This document shows, in pieces, positions 10,539-22,238 of a stretch of 64,000 nucleotides of DNA. The stretch covers positions 868,001 through 932,000 of the forward strand of contig JABSSW010000008.1 in assembly GCA_018902385.1 (NCBI GenBank), in the 5' to 3' direction. The notes beneath the pieces are model-generated. The model did not search any database and was not told where the DNA came from. It saw only the letters and a program-made list of their open reading frames with translations. The position numbers and the translations under genes are program-made. Source of the stretch: Physcia stellaris (Eukaryota > Ascomycota > Lecanoromycetes > Caliciales > Physciaceae). Position 1 is the stretch's first letter. Each line of letters starts with the position of its first letter.

Positions 10539-13035
10539 TCAGCTTCCATAAGCCGCCTGATACCAGCCATTTGGTCCTCCTACAGCAAAGGATGGCAGCT
10601 GGTAAACGCCACCATCTGATGCCATACCAACTGGATGACCATTCCCATCATAACCCTGATTCTGCTGATTTGACAGAAAAGCAGGATGCTGTCGTAAGTC
10701 GGGTGCTGCACCCATATTGTTTCCAACCTCTGCATAGTACTCGCGTCGAGAATTTCGACCGTCGCTGGTGCCTGATGCTGGGCCGCCTGTGGCGGTATTC
10801 GAACGTCGACCACGGCTACTCGTATTGCTATTTCGGGGCCCTACCGAAGAATAACTGGTGCCGCTGTGGAAACGCTGGCGTTGCCCGTGCGAGGCGGGTG
10901 AGCGTTGCGATGTATCTAGAGATCGGTGGGGCGAATCTCCAATTGGCTCATACTCTTTTGTCATGTACTCCACAAGATGATCGATCTTGCCCATTATCTC
11001 GCCAATCTTCTGCTGCATAGCGGTCATTGTCTTCTCCTCAATCCCAGACCTTTCCGATGGACTTGTCGCTTCAGCATTCCGGTTCTCCAAATGATTCTCC
11101 ACGTTGTTTAATTTGGCGCCGATCTCGACCAGTCTGCTTTGCGACTCTTGGTTAAGATTCTCGGCACGCTCACTGTAATCCTGAATGCCGCGCACATCGT
11201 CGCAAAGCGCTTGGATGTCGCATTGAATACTTTTGATATCACCCTTTACTACCTTGAGCGACTTTTCGGATTTTCTCTCGCTGTCCTCAACCTGTCGTAA
11301 TAGCTGGTCCGAGCACTGATCGATCTTGTCGGTTACTAATCTTGAAAGACTTCCGAAACATGAATCAATATGGTGGTGAATGTTGAGCTCAAGCATGTGT
11401 AGCTCAGGTGGAACAGGCCTTGAGGCTGGTTGATAATCGCGATAAGTGTGTGGCGGAGGAGGAACAGAGTTGTTGGTAGGCTCATTAGAGAACAAGGGCG
11501 GCACTGTAGCCTGGAAATGCATGTCTGACCGGCCGTTCGTCTGAGCCCAAGAATTGGCGGATTGGATGGATGGTGGATAGTCTACGAAGCGGCTCGGTTG
11601 ACCGTAAGTTGCCCCGTCCTGCATTGGTGGTCTCGGTTGGTGATTTTGAGGAGGTCCTTGTATCTGCTCAAGGTCTTTGCGGAATCTGGGTGGCATGGGG
11701 CTGAATGGTGGAAGGGTTTGGCCCTGGTGGTTGTCAGTACGTTACCACCCGTGCCATTGTCAGGAAAGACTTGCTACATGGGGATCATTCTCCCATACCC
11801 CGCCGTAGACGCTGGGAGAGTATGCCGTGGAATGCAGAGCTTTTTGCCCCTGGATTGGGTTCACCCTATCTGGAGACCTGCTTGCTGATCGTGGAATTTG
11901 CTCCTGTTCGCTGACACTAGAGAGTGATTCGGCATTTTCAATCACTCCCATAAAACTCGCAACTCGATGGACGGCCTTGCCTTCGACAATTTCCGCTTCA
12001 CCGATACTGCCATACGCGCCGGTCCTCGTAGGGTTTAGCCTGCCATCCCCAACAATTATCCCCTCTAGCTTGTTCGCTTCGCTGGATTGATCGAAGTCAC
12101 TATCAATGACGTGAGGCACGCTGAAAGAAGCTTGCGTTAGGACCGGGGTAGGGAGGTTGTTCTCTCTTAGGAATCGGCGCGTGGGTACAGGGGTAGAGTT
12201 CGTCTGTCGTCCTACAGTCTCAGGCGAGCGGTATGGATCAGGGACATTCGTATTCGCAGGGGCAGACGACGGCGGTGTTTCACGCCGGGTTTGATTGATA
12301 ATACGGCTGCCGGTAGATTGAGTTTGTGGCTCTGGTGGGCTCGAAGCAGTACCTTGAGTATCCGACATTCTGTTCTCTTTGATCAGGACCATAAGTCAGC
12401 TCTCTATTCATCTAAACGCAAGGAATTGGCAAGGTCACTGGTTCCTGGCCGATTTCAGTACAAACCATCCAAGACTATCTTGGACCAAGCTAGAGCCAAA
12501 AAAGCGACATTCGTTCTGGCAGTGGCCCATAGTTGGATATAGGAGGGAAGGGGAAGAGTCCATGAAGGATTGAGGATTTTCGCAGGTCATCCATTTTGGA
12601 AGGCCATCTCATGAAAAGGGGAAGAATGTTGATATGCTTACCTATATCGAGATCGGTGCTTGTCTTTGCCCTTGAGCCAGAGAACTTTTGTCGAAGCTCG
12701 ACAATGCCAACTTTGCCAGCATTGAAAATGTTCTTAGCAGCAGCTGGATCTGTTACTGCTCGAGTCTTGGCTGAGGATGGACTCGAGTATGTAAGTGGTG
12801 TAGCAGGTTGGATATAGCCTGATTTGCCAGGCCCAGCTGGAGACTTCTCTGGACCAGGCGGTAAGGGTGGCATAGGTTTGTCTTCATACTTGCTTCGATT
12901 GGTAGCGATACCCGAATTGCTGCCTTTCGCGACGCTGATCTTCTCAGCTTCCTGTGCCCAGGAGTTTGGTCCTGGCACTAAAGGCTTGCGCTTGACTTCA
13001 GAGTGTTTGACTCGAGGAGTCGAAGTCTGTGACAT
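10539..13035 (-). CDS. Conserved-looking coiled-coil protein, function unknown (725 aa)
   Basis: I do not recognise this protein. Three exons (12642-13035, 11778-12376, 10539-11723) sum to 2178 nt, exactly 726 codons, which supports the splice choices: a 265 bp intron at 12377-12641 (GTAAGC) and a 54 bp intron at 11724-11777 (GTAGCA, TACTGAC branch). Residues 1-130 are Lys/Pro-rich with PMPPLPPGPEKSPAGPGKSG; the middle is polar and probably disordered; residues about 440-590 form a strong heptad-rich coiled coil (LLRQVEDSERKSEKSLKVVK and following); the C-terminal 130 residues are Ser/Gly/Asn-rich. The composition suggests a scaffold or cytoskeletal protein, but that is inference. The long first intron is the least certain part; two separate genes remain possible. 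Confidence 0.65.
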
Positions 13036-14879
13036 TGTTACGTGGAAACTCTTGACTCGTACTGACAACACGCGAAGCTACCAATTGGACAGCATCATCG
13101 ACAGTCTTTTCAATATAGACTCGAGTAACAGATGTAGCACATGAAGACTTCGATCGGTAGAGGCCATTGACAAGCATTCAGCAAGTGTTAGGTTCCAAAC
13201 TTCACTGATTGATAAATAGACGCCAGCTCAGCAGGCAAGCGGGGCCTTATCTGTTTCCGGCCAAAATAATCAACAGTAAGTGTGGATGTGTTGATGGTGT
13301 GCTTCGAGGCGCAGATGTATTGAACACCTGCACAACACAGCGGATGAGAATCTCTGTCTGCAAATTTTCACGACAAAATTAGCATCTCAGTGTGAAAAGA
13401 GTGAGCATATCTCTGGCACAAACAGTGCCTTGCGCTATCTTTCACTTTCAGAGGGACCCATTACTTGACATAAACTCTTCGAGAACATGGACCTCACCTT
13501 GGTACGCTTGAGTGAGGCCAGATTCCCCCAACTACGTGTTTGGCCACTAATCGCATACCACAAGGCCCGCAATTCGTTCTGGAATTGCAGTAGACTCGAC
13601 GAAAGTATCGGAAGTCAGTGGTGACGAACAATGGTATCCGTGATAAGTCATTCAAAACCGTCCAGACTAAAGTCAATCTACACTGCTGTCCAACCTCTTT
13701 CCAGAACAATGTACCTATTGCTAAGTCGGACGTAATCAGAAACATTTTAGCATATTCACTCGTCAGGAGGACAGCTTATGGTACTATTTGGTATATGTAC
13801 TGTCCAAATCAAGCAGAATAGCCTGCAACCAATGCGAAACGGTTTGCCAAGTTGTACCCACCCTATGCCTGGCTCTTACCGGACTCTGGACTTGCTTCAA
13901 CAAGAGTTGACTTCGACAAATAGTTTCTCCTGCGGAAGCATTTTGTGAGAGACCCTGTTCTCCTAACAAATGTGCTGTATATCATTATTCCCTCCAGCAG
14001 ACTTATCACCACACAAACTAGATTTGATCCATCTGGGTCCTCGACTAGGGAACATCTAGTAGAATTGATGCCTTCCAGAGAAAGCCGGGCCCCTCTACCT
14101 GCCGGTTGGGATTCGTGAGGGTCATTTTTTGGACTCGCGACTACTATACGTAATCTCGACTTCTTCTTGTGTAGGAAATAACGAGATGTTGTTTGAACAT
14201 CGGTCCGTCAAGTCTATGCCAGAAAAGAAGGGATACTAGATATTCAACTAGATGCGCAGCAAGCAGAAACTAACCTCATAGCCGAGAGGCTTTCATGTTG
14301 GAAGAGAGAAGTTCCCCACGGCTCAAGGTAATCAAGAACGTATGATTAAGACAGTGCTAGACCGCCTATTCCTCGTAAATACTAAAGCGAAATGCGGGCT
14401 AGTAATAGCAGAGATGGTATCGTTGAAGAATAGATCTCTGCGATAGTTTTTACTGCTTCACAACACCATGATGGAAGGCCGTTGTCATCATGCAAGTACA
14501 CCATGGATCTTATCACTGTAAGCCTTCATCACCTCGAGGATGACTTTGACATCTGCTTACATGTAGGAAGACACTTTGGTGAGCTCGGCAAGCTATAATA
14601 ACAGGATGAGTCTTAAACTACCTATGTAGGTAAGTGTCGATATTCTGGCCACTCTAGCCGATCTTGGCAAGACGTCACCACGCGGGCCAAGATTAATTGA
14701 GCTTCATAGCAGATACAGCTCACCTTCTCTTCATCTAGGATGTGGGCTTGAATGAATTTTGCCCGTTGCTCATACATCGCTTCTTTCGCTTCTTTTGTCC
14801 CTATCCTCCTGCGTGAAATGAAGTTCTACTTCCAACCGCAACACTACTGCTTCGTGTCACAACCTCCAGCCTTTGCGCC
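13036..14879. other. 1.8 kb intergenic region between divergent genes
   Basis: No gene, RNA gene or repeat recognised. The flanks are the promoters of the coiled-coil gene (left, minus) and of the polymerase gene (right, plus). Open frames are all under 85 codons. Confidence 0.5.
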
Positions 14880-17165
14880 ATGATATCTATCTTTGAAAAT
14901 TCCATCTCGCATCACTGCTTCAAACCAGAATGGCCCCCTTTTATGCTGATTACCAATGTAACTTGGCAAATAAAGATGACGGATAGCCAAACGTCCAACT
15001 CTACTATTGGCAAGGAGGACATTGCCCGTCATAATTCATCCAAATCGAAGTTGAACCTCAAAGGCCTTCCTCCTACTTTCATTCTGGATTTTCACCTCTC
15101 GACCGAGGAGTTGCATAGCGCTGAAAATGAGCTTTGCGCTTGTGGGGCGCCTTTGACTTATGATATCACAGAAGCCGGCATTGTGCTTGGTAATATAGTC
15201 AAAGCACGCCGCGCAGAGCTCGAACTGAAATGGCGCAACGTCCGATTAGACGAAGGCGACAGCAGGGAATCAGGAATCAAGTCTGAGACAGTCGTCAAAG
15301 GAGATCAAGATGCGCCAGTGAAGAAGCGAAGAAGATTGGATGAGGAGTCGAAAAGCCAAGCGGTGAAAGTGGAAGCCGTATCGCCCACAGACTCAAGTAT
15401 CGCGGGATCGCAAACTGAAGATGATGAGGACAATCCCGCAAAACCTTTGTCTCAACTTTCAATCTCGCACCCGGAAATAACACCTACTATCGATATTTCT
15501 GATTCCGAAGATAGCGAGGGATCTCTCTCATCGCCATTCGACCCAGACTCATTTATTGGCAGGGTAAAGGTCGTCAGGCTTGATTGGCTCTATGAGTCCC
15601 TCTCTAAGGGAAAAGCACAACCTCTTGAGGCTTACATTGTGTACGAGGCAAGAGTACTGCCACCATTAGACGCCTCTGTAAGCGCGCGGAGCGTCTCGAG
15701 TGTTCCAACCGCAAAGCTCTCAAATTATGAGGCTGAAAAATCCCCATACGTGAAAGAAGGCGCTCTTCAAGGGATAATAGAGCGCGCACAAGCCGATGCA
15801 AAGCCGAAATTTCCACGGAGTCAGCGACGAGATAGAGTCAGAGACGCAATGAAAGAGGATTTTGCGGGTCGAAGCTTTCTCCATGGTGGCGGGAGCCAAA
15901 GCCAGTCTTTCACTAAACCGACCAAATTAATCCATCAGACAACATCTGAGCACGACGAGGGAAGCAGCAAGTCTTTGCCTCCGATGCCAGACTGGGTGCT
16001 GCAAAAGACGATCTACTCGTGTGAAAGGGCCACTCCCATCCATTCGCCGAACGATGACTTTATCGAGCAGCTAGAGAAAATCAAATTCGCTCGTGAACTG
16101 ACTGGTGACGACGTTGGAGTTAGAGCTTATTCTACTAGTATAGCTTCCATAGCAGCTTATCCGCATGTTCTGTCGTCAATGCACGAGGTTCTTGCGCTCC
16201 CAGGCTGCGATCAGAAAATAGCACAGCTTTTCCATGAATGGCAGACGTCTGGTGGCCACATTCAAGCTGTCGCCGATATTGAGGCTCACAAGGAACTTGC
16301 TGTGCTGCGTCAATTTTATGGGATCTGGGGCGTAGGCCCAAAGACCGCTCGCGAGTTTTACTATGACCAAGGCTGGCGCGAGCTGGACGATATCATTGAG
16401 AACGGCTGGAAGTCCCTCAAAAGAGATCAGCAGATTGGGCTGAAATTCTATGATGAATTTCAGCTTAAAATGCCACGCTCAGAGGTTGAAGCCATTGCGG
16501 CTATCGTTACTGAGCATGGCCGTCGCATCGCAGGCTCCGAACTCGAATGCATTATCGTTGGCGGCTACCGCCGTGGGAAAGACGAATGCGGCGATGTCGA
16601 CCTCATACTCTCCCATCGTGATGAACATCAAACTCTCTACCTAGTGGAACACGTTGTCAAATCATTGGAGGACGAGGGTTGGATTACACATAACTTGTCC
16701 GTACACGTGACCAATTCGAAGCGGAACCAACAGCCGGTGCCACTAGCCCCGCTGACTCGGGGCCATGGCTTTGATACTCTGGACAAGGCGCTCGTTGTAT
16801 GGCAGTCACAAGACTGGCCTACTGAATCTGCAGACAAGGCCGCTGATCCCAAGGCCAAAAATCCTAACCTTCATCGCAGATTGGACATTATCGTCAGCCC
16901 TTGGCGGACCGTGGGCTGTGCGGTTTCCGGGTGGACAAGCGGGACAACGTTTCAGAGGGACCTCAGACGTTACGCAAGAAAGGTGAAGGGCTGGAAATTC
17001 GACAGCAGTGGTGTGAGGGAAAGAGGGTCTGGGAAGTGGGTCGACTTGGAACTTTGGAGTAATCCGGAGACCAGAGCACCTACTTGGGAAGTAGCGGAAC
17101 GGAGAGTCTTTGAGGGGATGGGGCTTGTATATAGGGAGCCATGGGATAGATGTACCAGAGGCTAG
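14880..17165 (+). CDS. POL4: Family X DNA polymerase (Pol4/Pol lambda type)
   Basis: Nuclear gap-filling polymerase of base excision repair and non-homologous end joining. A single 761-residue frame. A BRCT domain starts near residue 58 (LPPTFILDFHLSTEELHSAE) and ends with VVRLDWLYESLSKGKAQPLE; a long acidic and basic insert with KKRRRL, a likely nuclear signal, interrupts it. The 8 kDa and fingers region follows from about residue 395, with the helix-hairpin-helix GIWGVGPKTAREFYYDQGW at 481-499. The palm carries GGYRRGKDECGDVDLILSH, with catalytic Asp572 and Asp574, and the third Asp669 in RRLDIIVSPW; GWTSGTTFQRDLRRYA matches the nucleotide-binding thumb. An ATG at 14976 (MTDSQTS) is an equally good start and removes 32 residues of no clear homology. 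It is convergent with EMC4, only 103 bp away. Confidence 0.92.
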   Translation: MISIFENSISHHCFKPEWPPFMLITNVTWQIKMTDSQTSNSTIGKEDIARHNSSKSKLNLKGLPPTFILDFHLSTEELHSAENELCACGAPLTYDITEAGIVLGNIVKARRAELELKWRNVRLDEGDSRESGIKSETVVKGDQDAPVKKRRRLDEESKSQAVKVEAVSPTDSSIAGSQTEDDEDNPAKPLSQLSISHPEITPTIDISDSEDSEGSLSSPFDPDSFIGRVKVVRLDWLYESLSKGKAQPLEAYIVYEARVLPPLDASVSARSVSSVPTAKLSNYEAEKSPYVKEGALQGIIERAQADAKPKFPRSQRRDRVRDAMKEDFAGRSFLHGGGSQSQSFTKPTKLIHQTTSEHDEGSSKSLPPMPDWVLQKTIYSCERATPIHSPNDDFIEQLEKIKFARELTGDDVGVRAYSTSIASIAAYPHVLSSMHEVLALPGCDQKIAQLFHEWQTSGGHIQAVADIEAHKELAVLRQFYGIWGVGPKTAREFYYDQGWRELDDIIENGWKSLKRDQQIGLKFYDEFQLKMPRSEVEAIAAIVTEHGRRIAGSELECIIVGGYRRGKDECGDVDLILSHRDEHQTLYLVEHVVKSLEDEGWITHNLSVHVTNSKRNQQPVPLAPLTRGHGFDTLDKALVVWQSQDWPTESADKAADPKAKNPNLHRRLDIIVSPWRTVGCAVSGWTSGTTFQRDLRRYARKVKGWKFDSSGVRERGSGKWVDLELWSNPETRAPTWEVAERRVFEGMGLVYREPWDRCTRG

Positions 17166-17268
17166 TCCAAAGGGTCAGTCCGTATCGTATTGACAAGTCT
17201 TTCATCTTAGGCAAAATGTGAATATTTCTTCGAAACCATCGATAAGAAACGGCCATTTCGGAGAGGAA

Positions 17269-17949
17269 TCATCTAAATGCGAATATAGTCCGCTCTAATG
17301 GCTCTCTCGCAGTCTCCCACGCCAGCCAATCCGACCTCGTGGTTCTATACCGTCCAGTCAGTAAATTTCCCTTATCAGCGCCTTGACGACAATGACGGTA
17401 CTCACGGTAATAGTCCCATCCCATTAACCTTCCACACCCCCATCGCCAGCGCAGCCAGCTGCATAGCCACATAGACCAGCTTCACCATCCACAGCGTCTT
17501 CCTCGTCCCTTCAGTCTCAAACCTCGTAAACATCTGATTGGTCTGCATCAAGCCTATGATCGGGTTCTTAAACAACATGAAAACCATCATGATGCTAAAT
17601 ATCTGCAGCGAGTTGCCGGACATGTACATCATGATCGCGTTCATCGGTAACTGCTTGGCGGGCGCGATGGCGATCTCCCATGACTTTTTGATCTTGAGGG
17701 TGTCTGTTTCGGCGGTTGTGGGCGGTTTGCGGGCGAGGGAGGGCTTGGATGCTTGTCGCTGGTAGAGTTTTAGTATCTATCGGTATTGTTCTGGGGGTTA
17801 AGGGTGGAAAGGAGGACTTTTGAGCTGCTTGATGAAGTGTAGCCTGGAGGATCTCGTGGTCGCGGTGCGTTTGGATTGCGCTTTGGAGGGTTTTCGAGCT
17901 GGATAGCCCAGTAAGGCCGAGAGTCGGGGGTCTTCGAAGGAGAACTCAT
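17269..17949 (-). CDS. EMC4: ER membrane protein complex subunit 4 (EMC4)
   Basis: Subunit of the ER membrane complex, the insertase for tail-anchored and multipass proteins. Exons 17818-17949, 17406-17758 and 17269-17344 sum to 561 nt (186 residues). Introns are 17759-17817 (donor GTCCTC, TACTAAA branch) and 17345-17405 (GTGAGT). The EMC4 hallmark is in exon 2: KKSWEIAIAPAKQLPMNAIM followed by YMSGNSLQIFSIMMVFMLFK, which is the first membrane segment (about residues 90-108), then NPIIGLMQTNQMFTRFETEG, and a second segment near 135-153 (MVKLVYVAMQLAALAMGVW). The tail SDWLAWETAREPLE is also typical. The start at 17949 (MSSPSKTPDSRPYWAIQLEN) gives the expected length; an in-frame ATG at 17982 adds 11 residues. 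Confidence 0.93.
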
Positions 17950-18388
17950 TCTGTGTTGAGTAGTGGCAGTTGACGGCTTCAAATGACTTGGAGGAAGATG
18001 CGGTCTCGAGCATCTGACAACGAATGGAATTTGTAATTGAACAGGGGTTTGAGTCGATCGGAATATTTTCCGTTTGCCAAGACATCTATAAGTCTTAAAA
18101 AGGCTCGAGGCGCTCCAATCCTCTCCACGAACAGACGTTTGATGAAAGGGCCTGATTTCTATATTGGGTTCAGGACGGCAGATCTGTATGATGATTGTTC
18201 AGGTGGATATGCTGGGTCTGGTAGATGCATATCTTATTCATAATTGTTCACTGATCTTCAACTTTCTTCTACCCTCCTCACCATCTTCAGAAAGATCACA
18301 CAGTCCTATGGATGGCTATTGAGGTGGACATCGTTGAGATAGAAATCCTCTGAAATTCTTGTGTATCTCTATAATAGAAGTAATCAAC
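17950..18388. promoter_or_regulatory. Divergent promoter region between EMC4 and beta-adaptin
   Basis: The two start codons face away from each other across 439 bp, so both promoters must lie here. No consensus element was recognised with confidence. Confidence 0.45.
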
Positions 18389-20963
18389 ATGTCAGGTAGT
18401 GGAGGAGATGCAAAGCTCTTTGCCAGGGTAATTATTATCTCTGTTATTGATTTCCTATTCTTCACTCACCCTGAAGCTATTTTTCCAATTCTTAGACGAG
18501 GTCGGGCCGATGTGCTTCCTTTCAAAACCTCAGATTTGAATGATAGTTTTTCAATTGTAGCGTGGGTTCTCTTACTAGGAACGTTGTTTTTATCTTGCAC
18601 GAGAAGAATATTCCTTCAATCCAATAAGCTTGAGCAGCAATGAAGAAGCAATTGACGAATTATGGGTCTGACGATGTACAGGGCAAAGTCGCTGAGCTAC
18701 GACAAGAGCTCACTATGGGAGGCAAGAAAGACAAGAACAACTCCGCCAAGAAGATCGCTCTCAAAAAAATCGTTGCAAACATGACCATGAGCAACAACGA
18801 CATGGTCGCTCTATTCCCAGATATCGTACAATGTATGCATATACCAAGCCTCGAAATCAAGAAAATGTAAGCTACCACGCGAAACTTGACAGGAAGGCCT
18901 GAATCTGAAGCTGACCACACTATTAGGTGCTTTCTCTTTCTTGTCAACTACTCACGTATGAAGCCGGATGTGGCGCTTAAGGCGCTACCTATTCTACTTA
19001 ATGTATTTCGCCTTTTCTAAAAAGAAAAAAAGAACTGTCTTCTAATTGGTATCGACTTGCAGGATATGGAGGATCCGAACCCCTAATCCGTGCTCAATCT
19101 CTACGCACCATCTCCTACATCCATGTACGAGAATTTGTAGAGGCGACTATGAAGCCTTGCATGAAGCTTCTCAAAGATTCCGACCCGTACGTTCGTAAAA
19201 CAGCCTGTATGACCGTTGCAAAATTGTACGACCACGACAAGGTGCTAGTTGAAAAGTCTGATCTAATTGATCGACTAAATAACATGCTACGGGACGAGAA
19301 TCCTACGGTAGTCGCCATGGCCCTCGCTGCTTTGATGGATATTTGGGAGAGAAGTGACACCATTAAGCTTACCATTGACTACGCCAGTGCTTCAAAAATT
19401 GTCCAGATCATGCCAGAGTGCTCTGAGTATGTCTTTACTATAATTGAGTCCACCACATGCTTACGAAGATACCAGATGGGGTCAGACCTATATCCTAGAG
19501 TCGCTCATGAACTACGTACCGCAAGACTCAGCTGAGGCACTTCTTCTTGCCGAGCGTGTCTCGCCTCGTCTTTCGCATTCAAACTCTGCAGTCGTACTCA
19601 CAGCAACTCGCGGGATGCTGTACCTGATGAACTATATCGACGATGAGAAACAGATTTCTTCACTTTGTCGGAAGCTCTCCCCACCACTGGTGACTCTTCT
19701 TGCCAAAGGGCCCGAAATCCAGTATTTGGCGTTACGTAACGCCCTACTAATTCTTCAACGCCGCCCAGAAATTTTACGGAATGATATTCGTGTCTTCTTC
19801 TGCAAATACAACGATCCAATCTATGTCAAAGTTACTAAGTTGGAACTCGTCTTTATGCTTGCTACGGAGAAGAACATAAGGGAAGTCCTGACCGAGCTAC
19901 GAGAGTAAGTCCATTCAACGTGAATTACCGTGATACAATAATTAACGAATGTGCTAGATATGCCACGGAAATCGATGTACATTTTGTACGCAAGTCTGTC
20001 CGTGCAATTGGCAAATTAGCTATCAAGATCGAAGTCGCTGCACAAGAATGTATCGATGCTCTCCTTGAACTTGTGGCTACCAAGGTAAGCTACATCGTTC
20101 AAGAGGCGACAGTAGTCATTCGTAATATTTTCCGGAAATATCCCAACCGATACGAATCGATTATTTCTACACTTTGCGAAAACCTAGATTCGCTGGACGA
20201 ACCGGAGGCAAAAGCGGCTATGATCTGGATCATTGGTCAATATGCGGATCGCATCGAAAATTCGGATGTGCTCCTTGATGACTTCCTATATTCTTTTGCC
20301 GAAGAACCCGTGGAAGTCCAGCTTGCTCTCCTCACAGCTACAGTAAAACTCTTCATTCAACGGCCTACCAAGGGCCAAGAGCTGGTACCTAAAGTACTGA
20401 AATGGGCCACTGAAGAAACCGACAACCCTGATTTACGCGACCGTGGATACATGTACTGGCGACTGCTATCAACAGATCCTCAGACTGCCAAGCTTGTGGT
20501 AATGGGCGAAAAGCCTGCAATCACGGCAGAGTCTGAGAAGCTCGACCCAGCTACTCTCGAAGAAATGTGTCTTCACGTTGGCACCCTGGCCACTGTGTAC
20601 CTCAAGCCGGTCCAGCAAGTGTTCAAATCTGCCCGTGTCCGCAAACTTCAGGATAGTCCTGCCTTACAAAAGCATCTTTTACCTACACATATTGCAAAAA
20701 TTGCTCAAGCGAACTCTCGCTCCTCAGACGGGGAACAAACTCCGAGCAAAGGAGCACTTACCGAAGCAGTGAATGCAGCTGACGAATACTTTGCTAGCCT
20801 GGCTCCTCAGCAGCTGGGTGCTATGAGCTTAGATGACGGGTTTGGTGGGAGCCCGACCTCAGGTGGCCCAGGGGAACAGCAGTTCGTGGTAAATCAGAAT
20901 AATCCTGAGCAGATCTACCAGCCTCAGGTCGGAGGAAGCAATGGCGACCTCCTTCTACTGTAA
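18389..20963 (+). CDS. Beta-adaptin, large subunit of the AP-1 or AP-2 clathrin adaptor
   Basis: Large trunk subunit of a heterotetrameric vesicle adaptor. Exons are 18389-18427, 18682-18866, 18927-19002, 19063-19426, 19476-19904 and 19958-20963; introns are 254, 60, 60, 49 and 53 bp. The start [13 protein letters not shown] joins to [20 protein letters not shown] across the 254 bp intron. Beta-adaptin landmarks follow: [97 protein letters not shown] and [20 protein letters not shown]. It ends about 100 residues after the trunk with a Gly/Gln-rich linker and DLLLL, so the C-terminal ear of animal beta subunits is missing; a shortened beta subunit is known for AP-2 of filamentous fungi. Exons total 2099 nt, one short: a CCCC run at 19080-19083 needs one more C to give [12 protein letters not shown]. 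With it the protein has 699 residues. Confidence 0.9.
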
Positions 20964-21207
20964 CGAGAGAACGCTCTTCTGCTCAGCAGATCTTTCTGAG
21001 CTTACTCAATGGTAAGTCATACAAACCTTTTCCTTAGCCGGATTATGCACGGCTCCAATATCGGTAGAAGAACCGGAAGGAGCATGATGAGGCCTGTCGC
21101 TCACAATTGGTCAGACCAATTTTTCAGAGTCCATGGAATGCATCAGCTCAAGAGCAATTTAATGCACCAAGGGCCTAGTACCAACCATAGGAAAAAGACC
21201 GAGTTGC

Positions 21208-21689
21208 ATGAGCTCTCACCCATCAAACTTGTTCTATCTTCGAGACACCTACATCTACCTCGGCCAATCGTCGGATGAATGGGGCATTGATGGCTCCATG
21301 ATCCACTTTCCCCTCTCGGAAACCCCTTCATCTGATCCTGCCGGCGCTCCTCGGAACTCACTCTCTCCCTCGCCACCCATCAAGCCATCTGCATCGCCCC
21401 CTTACTCACCCCTAGTAAACTCGGCCCTAGCAACGTCATTTCCGCGCCCACGCGCCCTTGGGAAAAGCACGGTGCTCCAGTCAATGAGGAACCGTACGCG
21501 CTGTGTCACGCCAACAAGACGTATATCAGCTACAGTGCCAGTTCGTGCGGGGCTCGGTTGATGGGTGGTGATCCCCACCAAGCCCTTCACGAAGCGCACG
21601 TTCATGGAAACGTCGAGCAGGTTATCCTAATCATCGCCGCCGTTATCATTTGGGCTACTGTGTATCAGGCTCATTTGCGGAAAGAGTAA
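21208..21689 (+). CDS. Small tail-anchored-like membrane protein, unknown family
   Basis: Not recognised. The frame opens with MSSHPSNLFYLRDTYIYLGQ and SSDEWGIDGSMIHFPLSE, passes a Pro/Ser-rich linker, then (in the next frame) reads KLGPSNVISAPTRPWEKHGA, EEPYALCHANKTYISYSASS and DPHQALHEAHVHGNVE, and ends in one membrane segment VILIIAAVIIWATVYQAHL with a short basic tail RKE. The 482 nt lack one base for a whole number of codons; a CCCCC run at 21397-21401 is where one more C fits (SASPPLLTPSKLG). With it the protein has 160 residues. It lies 244 bp after beta-adaptin on the same strand. A single C-terminal anchor with an N-terminal soluble part suggests a tail-anchored protein; that is inference. 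Confidence 0.5.
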
Positions 21690-22236
21690 ATTTGGCTTGA
21701 GGGCAGCGTTGACATACAGAATGCTGATCGGAGGTCTCTCAGCCACACAATTGTAGGCGCTGCGTGCATATTCAGCATATAGACCTTTAATAAGCAACGA
21801 TACGTCCGTCTCTCAAATATAGTCTTTCGCTGAGAACCGAGAATTGACTTTGAATAACTTAACTACGGCTACCTCCCGTCAACAGCTCGATTCATATTCC
21901 AAACCGAAAGCTGTTCATCCTCATCCCAGAGGCCGCAGAATACACAGAAGCTCCAACACGAGCATCACCTCAGGGTGCGCACTCTTTATGTTGTTGCATT
22001 TGCTTTGTGGTTACTTTACCCATATCCATCCCACCAGGGCAGCAGCATATTCTATATCATCAATCATCCTCGACCGGAAAACTCCCCCTCCCTCCCTCGC
22101 TTCCACGGAATTCGTAGAACGTGTAATCAAACCCAGACAATCATCTCCAGAAATTCACCATCCTTCTCCCTTCCTGTTTTTACTGCCCTCCCTCCCCTTC
22201 CCCTCCCTTCCCCTCCCCTCCCCTTTTCCTCCTCTC
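21690..22236. other. Intergenic, ending in a polypyrimidine tract
   Basis: No gene recognised: the long plus-strand frame over 21844-22476 reads low-complexity sequence and the complement of the small gene at 22237-22419. The right end is the C/T tract described separately. Confidence 0.5.
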
Positions 22237-22238
22237 TT
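22186..22238. repeat. 53 bp homopyrimidine tract (G-quadruplex-prone on the minus strand)
   Basis: An unbroken run of C and T only, with eight C-runs of three or four separated by one or two T, then a T/C tail. The complementary strand therefore has many G-runs with very short loops, a pattern expected to form G-quadruplexes; the tract is also able in principle to form triplex DNA. It sits at the 3' end of the small minus-strand gene, whose stop codon it touches. Confidence 0.8.

Noticed and set aside
18428-18643. Plus-strand frame with membrane-like runs just before the beta-adaptin body
   Set aside because: It starts with the true first exon and then reads the 254 bp intron; the splice GTAATT to TACAG joins the conserved [14 protein letters not shown].
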